Source: Flavivirga spongiicola
Lineage (GTDB): Bacteria > Bacteroidota > Bacteroidia > Flavobacteriales > Flavobacteriaceae
Direction of reading: 5' to 3'
Assembly: GCF_030540825.1 (NCBI RefSeq)
Contig: NZ_JAUOEO010000001.1
Location: forward strand, 1,461,001-1,525,000
Length of the DNA: 64,000 nucleotides
Shown here: positions 34,722 to 44,152 of the stretch, piece by piece
How positions within the stretch are numbered: position 1 is the stretch's first letter
Layout: the number at the start of each line of letters is the position of its first letter
Position numbers and translations under genes: made by a program
Notes under the pieces: generated by a model
Databases searched by the model: none
What the model was told of the DNA's origin: nothing
The model's input: the letters and a program-made list of their open reading frames with translations, nothing else

Positions 34722-35240
34722 ATGCCAGTAAAGATTAGATTACAAAGACACGGTAAAAAAGGAAAACCTTACTACTGGATCGTAGCAGCAGATGCACGTT
34801 CAAAAAGAGATGGTAAATACCTAGAAAAATTAGGTGCTTACAATCCAAACACAAACCCAGCAACCATAGAATTAAATATTGATGGTGCGGTACAATGGTT
34901 ACAGAATGGTGCACAACCAACTGATACAGCCAAAGCTATTTTATCTCACGAAGGTGCTTTACTAAAAAATCATCTTGCAGGTGGTGTTAGAAAAGGTGCT
35001 TTAACTGAAGAGCAGGCTGAAGCTAAGTTTACTGCTTGGGTAGAAGAAAAAGCAAGCAAAGTTGGTGCTAAAGTTGACGGTTTAGCTAAAGCTGAGGCTG
35101 ATGCTAAAGCAAAAGCTTTTGAAGCTGAAAAAGCTGCTAATGAAGCTCGTATCGCTGCAGCTGCTCCTGTTGTAGAAGAGGAAGTTGCTGAAGAAGAAAC
35201 TCCTGCTGCTGAAACAGAAGCTTCAAACGAAGAAGAATAA
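34722..35240 (+). CDS. rpsP: 30S ribosomal protein S16
   Basis: A 172-residue S16. The first 80 residues are the conserved core (VKIRLQRHGKKGKPYYWIV, ADARSKRDGKYLEKLG, YNPNTNP). The remainder is a long extension rich in Ala, Glu and Lys and ending in an acidic run, which many Bacteroidota S16 proteins carry and E. coli lacks. S16 binds 16S rRNA early in 30S assembly. It is followed by a terminator and then, 171 bp later, by rimM, so the two are neighbours in the usual rpsP-rimM order. The terminator suggests that S16 is made in excess over RimM. Confidence 0.97.
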   Translation: MPVKIRLQRHGKKGKPYYWIVAADARSKRDGKYLEKLGAYNPNTNPATIELNIDGAVQWLQNGAQPTDTAKAILSHEGALLKNHLAGGVRKGALTEEQAEAKFTAWVEEKASKVGAKVDGLAKAEADAKAKAFEAEKAANEARIAAAAPVVEEEVAEEETPAAETEASNEEE

Positions 35241-35262
35241 AAAAATAATTTTTTATACTTTT

Positions 35263-35292
35263 AAACTCCGGTATTTTTTATCGGAGTTTTTT
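35263..35292 (+). terminator. Terminator or attenuator between rpsP and rimM
   Basis: AAACTCCG (35263-35270) pairs with CGGAGTTT (35282-35289) followed by a T run. It lies 22 bases after the rpsP stop and would limit transcription into rimM. Confidence 0.85.
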
Positions 35293-35293
35293 A

Positions 35294-35394
35294 TTTAATC
35301 AAACTTTTTCAAGTTTGATTAAATAATTCCCACGGAGGTGGAAATCTCATTAGCTTTGAGATACACTTAAAAAGATTCCCGCCTTCGCGGGAAT
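35294..35394. repeat. Cluster of small palindromes between rpsP and rimM
   Basis: Three hairpins follow one another. TTTAATCAAACTT-TTTC-AAGTTTGATTAAA (35294-35323) is perfect. ATCTCATTAGCTTTGAGAT is short. ATTCCCGC-CTTC-GCGGGAAT (35375-35394) is perfect and belongs to the same family as 28658-28677. The last begins 37 bases before the rimM ATG. Confidence 0.65.
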
Positions 35395-35411
35395 GACAAA
35401 AATCATTCGTC

Positions 35412-35936
35412 ATGCGAAAAGAAGATTGTTTTTATCTAGGTAAAATTGTAAAAAAATATAGTTTTAAGGGTGAAATTTTAGCTAAACTTGATACAGATCA
35501 ACCTGAAATTTATGAGAACTTAGATGCTATTTTTTTAAACTTAAGAAATAATCTCGTTCCATTTTTTATCGAGCGCTCACAGCTTCATAAATCAGAATTA
35601 TTGCGTATTAAATTTGAAGACGTTGATGAAGAAGCAGATGCAGATGCTATAATGAAAAGTGATTTATATTTACCCCTCGATTTACTTCCCAAACTTGCAG
35701 GTAATAAATTCTATTTCCATGAAGTTATTGGTTTTATTGTCGAAGATCTAAATTATGGAAAAGTAGGAGTCATAAAAGCTATAAACGATTCGACTGCACA
35801 ATCGCTTTTTGAAATAGACAGAAATGGTATTGAAATTTTAATTCCTATGAATGATGAATTTATAGTAAAAGTGGATAGAGAAAACAAAACTATTCTAGTT
35901 GAGACACCAGAAGGACTAATTGACTTGTATATATAA
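35412..35936 (+). CDS. rimM: Ribosome maturation factor RimM
   Basis: A 174-residue two-domain protein. The N-terminal RimM domain starts DCFYLGKIVKKYSFKGEILAKL; the C-terminal PRC-barrel-like domain includes KFYFHEVIGFIVED and ILIPMNDEFIVKVDRENK. RimM assists late 30S assembly and binds S19. The usual partner gene trmD is not next; a minus-strand gene follows instead, so the rpsP-rimM-trmD order of many bacteria is broken here after rimM. Confidence 0.95.
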   Translation: MRKEDCFYLGKIVKKYSFKGEILAKLDTDQPEIYENLDAIFLNLRNNLVPFFIERSQLHKSELLRIKFEDVDEEADADAIMKSDLYLPLDLLPKLAGNKFYFHEVIGFIVEDLNYGKVGVIKAINDSTAQSLFEIDRNGIEILIPMNDEFIVKVDRENKTILVETPEGLIDLYI

Positions 35937-35954
35937 AACCTGAATTACAACAAA

Positions 35955-36404
35955 CTAGACAATAAAATCCAATTCTTTTTTTATTGAACGTAACCCATAT
36001 TGAATATTATCCTGTTGTTTTATCAATAATCTGCAAAGCGATAAAGACAGATTAATTTCTCTAAGTAGTTCATTATATTTTTCTATACATATTAACTCAA
36101 TTTTATAAATGGAATTCAGCAAATCATTGTTATTCTCTAACTGTAATAAATTATTAAAACTTCTCATATAAAGGTGATACCTCCTTCTTGACATTATTGA
36201 ATCTTCAACACCTGTATCAAGCTTTTTAATTTCATTTTGCAGCATTTTACCAAAATTATGTCGTTCTAAACTTCTTTCTTTTAAAAAGACTCTTATATTT
36301 ATATTGGAAGCTTTTTTATATGCTTTTGTATAGATTTTTTCAATGACTTCATTCATTAAAAAGACCTCATTCAACTTTACTAAAATCTCATTTTTTCTTT
36401 TCAT
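35955..36404 (-). CDS. PA2169/DUF2383-like four-helix-bundle protein
   Basis: A 149-residue soluble, all-helical, Lys/Glu-rich protein. Four amphipathic helices can be laid out: LVKLNEVFLMNEVIEKIY, VFLKERSLERHNFGKMLQNEI, DLLNSIYKIELICIEKYNELL and LCRLLIKQQDNIQYGLRSI. The heptad pattern and order resemble PA2169-type (DUF2383) ferritin-like proteins of Bacteroidota. The metal-binding E/H set is incomplete, so iron binding is doubtful. It is convergent with rimM and divergent from the tRNA methyltransferase. Function unknown. Confidence 0.5.
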   Translation of the reverse strand: MKRKNEILVKLNEVFLMNEVIEKIYTKAYKKASNINIRVFLKERSLERHNFGKMLQNEIKKLDTGVEDSIMSRRRYHLYMRSFNNLLQLENNNDLLNSIYKIELICIEKYNELLREINLSLSLCRLLIKQQDNIQYGLRSIKKELDFIV

Positions 36405-36553
36405 TTTTTTTCAATTAAACTACTCTTTTTTTATATACGTTAAATATAACCTAAATAGATATTTTTAGTGCTAATTCTAACATACTTTTGTGATTTTCAC
36501 TTCATCCTATCATTATTATTTTATACTATTGCCCTAAATTACAAACATAATTC

Positions 36554-37270
36554 ATGTCTGAAAAACCCTTTGTTTTCAAACAATTTGAAGTAAATCAAGA
36601 ACAATGTGCCATGAAAATTGGTACGGATGGCGTTTTACTCGGTGCCTGGGCTTCTATTAAAAAGCATCCGTTTTCAATATTAGATATTGGAGCTGGCACA
36701 GGTATTTTATCACTTATGTTAGCACAACGAAGTTATGCAGAAATTATTGATGCTATTGAAATTGATGATCTGGCTTATGAACAATGCGTTGATAATTTTG
36801 AAAGATCACCCTGGGGAGACCGATTATTTTGCTACCATGCTGCACTTGAAGAATTTGTCGATGAGATAGAAGACACATACGATCTCATTATTTCTAACCC
36901 GCCTTTTTACTCAGAAGATTTTAAAACAGAAAATATGCAACGAGATTTAGCAAGATTTACTGATGCACTGCCTTTCGAACATTTAATAGACAGTGTTTCA
37001 AAATTATTATCTGACCAGGGGACATTCTCGGTGATTATTCCTTTCAAAGAAGAATCACATTTTATGGATTTAGCATCAAAAGTAAATCTATATCCAAATA
37101 GTATATTACGAGTTAAAGGCAATCCTAAATCTGAAATAAAACGAAGTTTATTAGAATTCTCTTTTCAAAAAACCAATACGGGAACAAGCGAATTAATTAT
37201 TGAAACGGTACGCCATCAATACACTCAGGAATACATCCATCTTACTAAAGATTTTTACTTAAAAATGTAG
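36554..37270 (+). CDS. trmN6: tRNA1(Val) adenine-37 N6-methyltransferase
   Basis: A 238-residue class I SAM-dependent methyltransferase. The glycine loop LDIGAGTGILSL binds SAM (about 43-54), the acidic end of strand 2 is IDAIEIDD, and NPPF (115-118) is the N6-adenine methyltransferase motif. Length and the opening FVFKQFEVNQEQCAMKIGTDGVLLGAW match the TrmN6/YfiC family, which modifies A37 of tRNA1-Val. It is a single gene, convergent with the DUF2231 gene at 37280. Confidence 0.9.
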   Translation: MSEKPFVFKQFEVNQEQCAMKIGTDGVLLGAWASIKKHPFSILDIGAGTGILSLMLAQRSYAEIIDAIEIDDLAYEQCVDNFERSPWGDRLFCYHAALEEFVDEIEDTYDLIISNPPFYSEDFKTENMQRDLARFTDALPFEHLIDSVSKLLSDQGTFSVIIPFKEESHFMDLASKVNLYPNSILRVKGNPKSEIKRSLLEFSFQKTNTGTSELIIETVRHQYTQEYIHLTKDFYLKM

Positions 37271-37279
37271 AATTACAAC

Positions 37280-38683
37280 CTAAAACCGGTCTGTTTTATT
37301 CAGGTTTTGTTCCCCAGTAATAATAGTTACTTGAGGTAAAGAGTCTTTAATTTTTAGCATACTTTCTTCTGAAATATTTGTTTTCCAAAGGTATAGTTTC
37401 TTTAATTTTGTTAGCTTTTGAAAGCTTTCAACACTAGCATTGCTAATTGGATTACCGTAAACATTTAAATATTCCAAATGCTTTAACTGAGTTAAATACT
37501 TTATAGCTTCATTTGTAAGTTTGGAATTATTAACTCTAAGCTCAGTAAGATTTTCTAATTGGCCTATCTTAGAAATCAGATTCTCCTGTATGGGTATTCC
37601 GGAAAAATTCAACCAAGTAATATTTTCTTTTGCTCTTAACAAAACATCCAGTTTACCCTCATTTAAAGGCTCTTTATTATAAATAGGATAATTAACTTCT
37701 AACAAGGTACTTCTATTTGTTACTGTTTTAATTTTAAAGCCTTCTGCTCTAATAGAATCTAAAATTTTATTATCAACTTCAGATAAATTCAAGCTTTCTA
37801 TAAATGATTTTTTCAATCCTATGCCTACATCTTGTAAATAGTCCTTAATTCTGTCAGTAAGATTAAGTTCTACAACCTTTTTATCAAAAGACACGCCTTC
37901 ATCAATCCACCATTTAATCAATAGTGTTTCCTCATTTGTAAGCGGTGTTCTACCTTCGGTAGGCATAAACTCTTTGTGATGCGGATCTAAAGTAATACGC
38001 CTATATAGCTCACTTTTAGATGCATCTCCAGCAATTACTACTTTGCCATTCTCTCCACCTTTTAGTATACTCTCTGAATCGACTAATAACAAATCTCCTT
38101 TGGCTTTGTCATTATTATGACACACATTACACTTTTTTTCAAAAATAACATGAATTACATCTTCATAAACTAAGGCTGAATCTAAATTTGTAACTCTTTC
38201 TCTAACGGGCTTAATCCCTGCTATTGCTCGAATTGAAGCTGGAGCATGTTCAAATAAATAGTTTGAACCATGTGTTAAATTACCTCCGTAATGACCAGCA
38301 ACCGATAATAAAATCATAATTAAAGCTATTATTACTGGGTATATCTTTTTAACCCAAACCACAGTGTCTTTCTTTTTACTAAGAAAAAACAAAAGAAAGG
38401 CAACTATAGTTGTTGCTATTCCTGTCCATTTATGAAGGCTTAAAGTATCTATATTATAACCACCATCTGATGCTAACATAAGCCCTAAAACAACAGCTAT
38501 TACACCAAATGATGCTCCTATTAAAAGGGCATATGATATTGCTAATTTTAAGTCTATCTTTTTTTTCCAAACAAGACATTCAAAAATTACAGCTAAGATT
38601 ATAAACCCAATTGGCAAATGCACTATTAGGGCATGGAATCTACCAAAAAATTGATATATATTGGTTTCCAGAAAAAATGTCAT
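37280..38683 (-). CDS. DUF2231-like membrane protein with c-type cytochrome and LRR domains
   Basis: A 467-residue fusion. Residues 1-150 contain about four membrane helices starting FHALIVHLPIGFIIL, the DUF2231 signature. A periplasmic Planctomycetes-type cytochrome C domain follows, with heme motif CNVCH (C185, C188, H189) and FMPTEGRTPLTNEE. The C-terminal 130 residues are leucine-rich repeats (LTELRVNNSKLTNEAIKYL, LEYLNVYGNPISN). It is the most downstream gene of a minus-strand cluster with a TIM-barrel protein, DUF1501 and DUF1549/DUF1553 genes. It could carry electrons from the periplasm to the membrane. The substrate of the cluster is not known to me. Confidence 0.85.
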   Translation of the reverse strand: MTFFLETNIYQFFGRFHALIVHLPIGFIILAVIFECLVWKKKIDLKLAISYALLIGASFGVIAVVLGLMLASDGGYNIDTLSLHKWTGIATTIVAFLLFFLSKKKDTVVWVKKIYPVIIALIMILLSVAGHYGGNLTHGSNYLFEHAPASIRAIAGIKPVRERVTNLDSALVYEDVIHVIFEKKCNVCHNNDKAKGDLLLVDSESILKGGENGKVVIAGDASKSELYRRITLDPHHKEFMPTEGRTPLTNEETLLIKWWIDEGVSFDKKVVELNLTDRIKDYLQDVGIGLKKSFIESLNLSEVDNKILDSIRAEGFKIKTVTNRSTLLEVNYPIYNKEPLNEGKLDVLLRAKENITWLNFSGIPIQENLISKIGQLENLTELRVNNSKLTNEAIKYLTQLKHLEYLNVYGNPISNASVESFQKLTKLKKLYLWKTNISEESMLKIKDSLPQVTIITGEQNLNKTDRF

Positions 38684-38710
38684 ATACGGTCCCTTATCAT
38701 AAAGAATTTA

Positions 38711-39622
38711 TTATAAGTATCTCTTTCTCCATTCATGCATCATATGCACATTAATAGCCCATTGATCAGCCAATGGTTGCCTAGTATATGGCATCGTCCA
38801 CATATAGTTAGCTGGTCCAAATTCTGTTGTCATTGTAAGTACTTCACCTGCTTCTTTCTTTTGATTTACAACTACATCCCACCAAGCATAATGTGCATTA
38901 ACAGCATTTTTCCATTCTGGAGCTCTAGGCTCACTAACTTGAGCGCTTTCTTCATGACCAATTCGCGAATGGATATGTGATGTGCGCTTTAGCGCTTTTG
39001 CTACGGTTTCTTTTTGATCGCCTAATAGACTTTCAGCTACCGCACACCAATGGGAAATATCTAAGGTTAATTTCAACTCTGAAAACGCATCTAGAAAACG
39101 GCTGCAAACATGTGGTGCAAATAATATGCGTCCACGGTGTGTTTCCTGATATATAGGAACACCAGAGGATTTTGATTGTTGAATGGCAAAATCTATAAGC
39201 TGTTTATTTTCTTTAAATGAAAAAAAATCTTTCCCAGCATGACAATTTATAAAATCTGGCTTTTTAGATATGACTTTAAGCAAGTTCTTAGTGTAGCTTT
39301 TTTGATGTTCTTCAAAACCATTTCCACCACTTCCAGTTAAAGCACCAAATCGTAAATTATATTTATCTAAAGCTTCATACAATGCCTCTTCGTCAGCTAC
39401 ATTATTAGGAAACCAATCCTCAATACCATCATATCCTTCCTTTTTTACTTCTTTACAAAACGCATCCATAGAACCTTTAAAACCCCACCGTGTAGCATAA
39501 ATTTTAAGTGCAAAACCTTTCTTTGGAGCTACTACCTTTAATGGAACGTCCATACTGGTTAAAAGCAATCCCGCACTTGCTGCTCCTGTTATTGTTATAA
39601 ATTGACGTCTGGTTTGTTTCAT
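38711..39622 (-). CDS. Tat-exported sugar phosphate isomerase/epimerase-like TIM barrel
   Basis: A 303-residue AP endonuclease family 2 / xylose-isomerase-like TIM barrel. It starts MKQTRRQFITI, a twin-arginine signal, with a hydrophobic stretch to about residue 30. Barrel motifs include GYDGIEDWFP, PIYQETHRG, LTLDISHW and HIHSRIGHEE, giving the Glu/Asp/His set expected for a metal site. Tat export implies the enzyme folds, perhaps with its metal, before secretion. It belongs to the same minus-strand cluster as its neighbours (27 and 22 bp gaps). It probably acts on a sugar or cyclitol in the periplasm, but the substrate is unknown. Confidence 0.85.
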   Translation of the reverse strand: MKQTRRQFITITGAASAGLLLTSMDVPLKVVAPKKGFALKIYATRWGFKGSMDAFCKEVKKEGYDGIEDWFPNNVADEEALYEALDKYNLRFGALTGSGGNGFEEHQKSYTKNLLKVISKKPDFINCHAGKDFFSFKENKQLIDFAIQQSKSSGVPIYQETHRGRILFAPHVCSRFLDAFSELKLTLDISHWCAVAESLLGDQKETVAKALKRTSHIHSRIGHEESAQVSEPRAPEWKNAVNAHYAWWDVVVNQKKEAGEVLTMTTEFGPANYMWTMPYTRQPLADQWAINVHMMHEWRKRYL

Positions 39623-39644
39623 AACTATATTAATAATATTTTAA

Positions 39645-41111
39645 TTATATCAGCAAATCTTTAATTACTCGACCATGCACATCGGTAAGCCTAAAATCTC
39701 TACCTTGAAAATTATAGGTAAATTTCTCATGGTTAATTCCTAACTGATTTAATATGGTAGCTTGTAAATCGTGAATATGCACTTTATCTTTAATGCCGTA
39801 ATATCCTATTTCATCTGTTTCTCCATAAGACAACCCTCCTTTAATACCTCCACCTGCCATCCAAATGGTATAAGCTTCGGTATGATGGTCTCTTCCATAG
39901 TATGGCATGATAACACCCCCTCTATTTTCGCGCATAGGGGTTCGTCCAAACTCACCTCCCCAAACAATCAATGTGTCATCTAAAAGCCCTCTTTGTTTTA
40001 AATCTTTTACTAAGGCCGTCATGGGTTGATCTACTTCTTCACATTTTGTTTTTAATCCTTCATTTAAAGAGCTTGCCTTACTATCTCCGTGCATATCCCA
40101 CCCCCAATGATACAATTGCACAAATCTCACCCCTTGCTCAACCAATCGGCGTGCTAACAAACAATTATTAGCAAATGAAGCTTCTCCCTGTTTTGCTCCA
40201 TACATATCTCTAATATAATCTGGTTCTTTAGAAACATCCATAACATCTGGAACTGAGATCTGCATTTTAAAAGCCATTTCATATTGAGAAATTCGTGATA
40301 AAGTCTCATCATCATTAAACTCTTTATACTGACTTTCATTAATTTTATTTATAGCTTTTAAAGACTTTTTTCGAATGTCTCTACTCATGCCGTTAGGGTT
40401 CGATACATATAAAATTGGATCTCCCGAATTACGACATTGAACGCCTTGATATTCTGAAGGCAGAAACCCACTTCCCCAAGCATTCTTACCTGCACTAGGG
40501 TTTTTTCCACCAGAAACTAAAACCATATATCCTGGTAAGTTTTCATTTTCTGATCCTAACCCATAAGTCACCCAGGCTCCCATACTTGGCCTCCCAGATC
40601 GTGCACTTCCTGTTTGTAATAATAGTTGCGCTGGCGCATGATTAAACTCATCAGTATGCATAGACTTTATAATTGCTACATCGTCTACAATCTTACTAAA
40701 ATGAGGTAAGGCATCAGAAATATAGGTTCCCGATTGCCCGTATTGCTTGAAATCAAATTGAGGACCTAACATTTTAGGTGTTCCTTGTATAAATGCAAAT
40801 CGTTTTCCTTCTAATAAGGACTTCGGACAATCTAAATCATGTAATTTTTTTAAAGCTGGTTTATAATCGAACAGTTCCAATTGAGAAGGTGCTCCAGCCA
40901 TGTGTAAATAAATGATTCGCTTTGCTTTCGGTAAAAAGTGTGGTAGGTTTTTAGGATCAAAACTGTTATTAGTATTCGTTGCAAATAGTTGCTGTGGACC
41001 TATTAAGGATGATAATGCAATACCGCCTAAACCCGTAGTACATTGCTTCAGAAAATGTCTTCGTGTTGTAAACTCTAGTTTTCTTTTCTCTGCTTCGTTA
41101 TACAAATCCAT
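39645..41111 (-). CDS. DUF1501 family Tat-exported protein
   Basis: A 488-residue DUF1501 (sulfatase-like) protein. The twin-arginine motif TTRRHFLKQC is near residue 16, followed by a hydrophobic segment. Family landmarks are RIIYLHMAGAPSQLELFDYKP, SMHTDEFNHAPAQLL, GRPSMGAWVTYGLG, WGGEFGRTPM and GRDHHTEAYTIW. It is the usual partner of DUF1549/DUF1553 proteins, mostly in Planctomycetes and Verrucomicrobia, with the pair occasionally in Bacteroidota. The alkaline-phosphatase-like fold suggests hydrolase ancestry, but no activity is established. It is 10 bp downstream of the DUF1549/DUF1553 gene. Confidence 0.9.
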   Translation of the reverse strand: MDLYNEAEKRKLEFTTRRHFLKQCTTGLGGIALSSLIGPQQLFATNTNNSFDPKNLPHFLPKAKRIIYLHMAGAPSQLELFDYKPALKKLHDLDCPKSLLEGKRFAFIQGTPKMLGPQFDFKQYGQSGTYISDALPHFSKIVDDVAIIKSMHTDEFNHAPAQLLLQTGSARSGRPSMGAWVTYGLGSENENLPGYMVLVSGGKNPSAGKNAWGSGFLPSEYQGVQCRNSGDPILYVSNPNGMSRDIRKKSLKAINKINESQYKEFNDDETLSRISQYEMAFKMQISVPDVMDVSKEPDYIRDMYGAKQGEASFANNCLLARRLVEQGVRFVQLYHWGWDMHGDSKASSLNEGLKTKCEEVDQPMTALVKDLKQRGLLDDTLIVWGGEFGRTPMRENRGGVIMPYYGRDHHTEAYTIWMAGGGIKGGLSYGETDEIGYYGIKDKVHIHDLQATILNQLGINHEKFTYNFQGRDFRLTDVHGRVIKDLLI

Positions 41112-41121
41112 TTTGAACCGT

Positions 41122-43824
41122 TTAATTTTTTACAAGAAATTCATCCATATTCATTAGAGCATTTACCATCACGGTAAGCGATGCCAACTCTAAATTATCA
41201 GACTTTATAAGCTGGAATGCTTCATCTATATTTTCCGCATAATAAGCTTCTGTTTCATCAAGTAAATTAGTTAATATTTCAGACTTTTCTGTACTGATCT
41301 TTTTACCCATTACTTTTTTATATGCCAAACCTACTTTTTCTATTTTTCCTCCTTCTACATTTTCAACTTGCTGCGCTAATTTTATAGCAGCTTCAAAGTA
41401 TACAGGATCGTTTAACGTTATTAATGCTTGAAGTGGCGTATTCGTATTGATTCTCCGCGACAAGCAAGTTTCTCTTTCAGATGCGTCAAAACTTATAAAT
41501 GACGGATAAGGGCTAGATCGTCTTAAGTAGGTATATAGTCCTCTACGATATGCATCTTCGCCTTCACTTGTTTTCCATTCATCATTATTATAAACTACTG
41601 TCCAAACACCATCCGGTTGATGCGGCATCACACTGGGGCCATACATTTTATTACTTAACAAACCGGAAACAACTAAGGCTTGATCTCTTATTTGTTCGGC
41701 AGACAGACGAACTCTTGGGCTTCTTGCCAACCATTGGTTATAGGAATCCTTGCCTTTAGTTTCTTCTGAAATTACAGAGCTTTGTTTATACGTGTCTGAC
41801 AATACTATTGTTTTTAATAACTTTTTAACGCTCCACTTCCATTCTTTTGAAAAACTAAGTGCCAACCAATCTAATAATTCGGGATGTGTAGGTTTATCTC
41901 CTAAGGTTCCAAAATCTTCCGAAGTCATCACAATGCCTTTCCCAAATATTTTTGCCCAAAATCTATTTGCAATAACTCTTCCTGTTAAATAATTATCTTC
42001 ACTTACCAACCATTCCGCTAAATCTAATCTGTTTTTAAACTGGTTATCATTGGGGTTAAATAATTTAGGAATTGATGTCGTTACTGTATCTGTTGCTACT
42101 AGCCAATTGCCTCTATCAAAAACTCTAGTCACACGACTAAAGTCTTTTAATTTTTCCACCATTACAGGAGTTGTATATTTAGGCCGAACGTTTAATAATG
42201 CATCTATTTTATTATAGACCTTTACGTATTCTTTATTTTTGTTTGAAGGTAACTTTTCTCCAATTAGAAATCCATCTATAAAACACTTATAATCCTTTTT
42301 ATTACTTTTAAATTGAAAATATAAATCGGCACGTTTAGAACTCGTATTAAACTCTATAGGTATATTTATAAAACCATCTGTTTTATCCAACTTCACTTTC
42401 CCTATTAGGGAACCGTTAATACTATCAACTTTAACCAATAATGTTCCATTATAATTACCTCCTTGGTTATAGTTTAAATAAATTCTATCTATATTATTTA
42501 AGTTTACATCTTTCAGCTTAATAAAAGCATCTGCATAAACTTCCATATAATCTTGATTAGACCTATTATAATGCGTTGTATTTTGAGTTTCGCTAAAATC
42601 TTCTGGTCTTATTTTAGGTTCTTGAATATGAATAAAATGTTCCCATTTATTTGTTTCTGTTTCAGAAGAAACATTAGAAACCCATCTTTTCACACCTTCT
42701 AATTCAGCTTGATTAATACTATCAAACTCTCTATATATTGGATATTCTGTTGGCACATCCCAATCTGAAGTATTATTAAAAAAAGCAAATGACGTATAAT
42801 ACTCTTTATGTTTTATAGGGTCATATGGGTGACTATGGCATTGTACGCAACTCATAGTTGTAGATTGCCATATTTCCCAAGTGGTATTTACACGATCTAT
42901 AACAGCAGATATTCTATACTCTTCATTATCCGTTCCCCCTTCTCCATTATTTAACGTATTTCTATGAAATGCCGTTGCAATTAACTGTTCTTTAGTAGGA
43001 TTAGGCAGTAAATCCCCTGCTAATTGTTCAATGGTAAATTGATCGAATGGCATATCCTCATTTAAGGCTTTTATAACCCAATCTCTATATTTCCATATTT
43101 CTCTTCCTCTATCAGCTTCATAACCCTTAGAATCGGCATATCTAGCTAAGTCTAGCCACATACTAGCCCAATGTTCGCCAAATTTGAGAGATTCTAGAAG
43201 TGAATCGACTAGTTTTTCATAGCCCTTATCAGAAGTATCTTTTATAAATTCTTCTATCTCATTTGTTGTTGGAGGCAAACCAATTAGGTCGAGATATACT
43301 CGTCTTACCAAATCATGAGAATCTGCTTCTACATTAGGTGAAAGATTATGCACTTTCATCTTTTCATATACAAAAGCATCTATCTCGTTATACCCCCAAT
43401 CTGATTCTAAACTAGGTGTACTAGACTCTTTAGGTTCTAAATAAGCCCAATGTTCTTTCCACTCAGCACCTTGTTCAATCCATTTTGTTAGTATTTTTAT
43501 TTCATCTTCACTTAAAGGTTCTCTTTCAAGTGGCATTCTCATTTCTGGATTTTTGTGTGTGATTCTGGAAATCATTTCACTTTTCTTAGGGGAACCTGGG
43601 AAAATTCCAATTTTACCATTTACAGTTTCACCTAACGCATTTTCTCTGAAAACTAATCCAAAACCACCAGATTGCTTCACTCCCCCATGACAGCTAATAC
43701 AATTTTTATTAAGTATAGGACGAACTTGGGCATTAAAATCTATTCTTTCTTCTTTGCAAGATGTAAAAGCAAAAAGTACGAAAAGACTAAATCTTATGTA
43801 TTTCCAATTATGCATATTTATCAT
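41122..43824 (-). CDS. DUF1549/DUF1553 (PSD1) cytochrome c lipoprotein
   Basis: A 900-residue exported lipoprotein with lipobox FTSC. Next comes a Planctomycetes-type cytochrome domain with heme motif CISCH (C42, C45, H46) and RMPLEREPLSEDEI. The DUF1549 region (SDWGYNEIDAFVYEKM, RRVYLDLIGLPPT, WLDLARYADSKGYE) contains a second CxxCH (C326, C329, H330). The C-terminal DUF1553 region has NRFWAKIFGKGIV and SRRINTNTPLQAL. It is the first gene of the four-gene minus-strand cluster. The multi-heme content suggests an extracytoplasmic redox role. Confidence 0.9.
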   Translation of the reverse strand: MINMHNWKYIRFSLFVLFAFTSCKEERIDFNAQVRPILNKNCISCHGGVKQSGGFGLVFRENALGETVNGKIGIFPGSPKKSEMISRITHKNPEMRMPLEREPLSEDEIKILTKWIEQGAEWKEHWAYLEPKESSTPSLESDWGYNEIDAFVYEKMKVHNLSPNVEADSHDLVRRVYLDLIGLPPTTNEIEEFIKDTSDKGYEKLVDSLLESLKFGEHWASMWLDLARYADSKGYEADRGREIWKYRDWVIKALNEDMPFDQFTIEQLAGDLLPNPTKEQLIATAFHRNTLNNGEGGTDNEEYRISAVIDRVNTTWEIWQSTTMSCVQCHSHPYDPIKHKEYYTSFAFFNNTSDWDVPTEYPIYREFDSINQAELEGVKRWVSNVSSETETNKWEHFIHIQEPKIRPEDFSETQNTTHYNRSNQDYMEVYADAFIKLKDVNLNNIDRIYLNYNQGGNYNGTLLVKVDSINGSLIGKVKLDKTDGFINIPIEFNTSSKRADLYFQFKSNKKDYKCFIDGFLIGEKLPSNKNKEYVKVYNKIDALLNVRPKYTTPVMVEKLKDFSRVTRVFDRGNWLVATDTVTTSIPKLFNPNDNQFKNRLDLAEWLVSEDNYLTGRVIANRFWAKIFGKGIVMTSEDFGTLGDKPTHPELLDWLALSFSKEWKWSVKKLLKTIVLSDTYKQSSVISEETKGKDSYNQWLARSPRVRLSAEQIRDQALVVSGLLSNKMYGPSVMPHQPDGVWTVVYNNDEWKTSEGEDAYRRGLYTYLRRSSPYPSFISFDASERETCLSRRINTNTPLQALITLNDPVYFEAAIKLAQQVENVEGGKIEKVGLAYKKVMGKKISTEKSEILTNLLDETEAYYAENIDEAFQLIKSDNLELASLTVMVNALMNMDEFLVKN

Positions 43825-44152
43825 GTTAATAAGAACATTAAATACCGAACCATAAAAAACTCATTTTACAGAATATTTTTTATGTTTTTATATTTATTAA
43901 AGAACAGCTGTTATTAATTATACGTAATTTTCATAAGCTTTCCCCTATTCTAATATTCTGATCCTCTTCTATTAAAAGCCCAAGTTATAGAAATCAACTA
44001 CCTTTAATTTATTATTCTATTCAATCATATACAACCTTTAGACAAGAAACGCTATATCTTATATAAACAATATAACTTTTAAAATAATTTAACTTGAAAT
44101 AAATCGTAATTCAATAATAATCAACTAGTAACAAATATAATGACACAAATCG

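Noticed and set aside
36554..37270. Restriction-modification methyltransferase because of the NPPF motif
   Set aside because: Length, N terminus and lack of a nuclease partner fit the TrmN6 tRNA methyltransferase instead.
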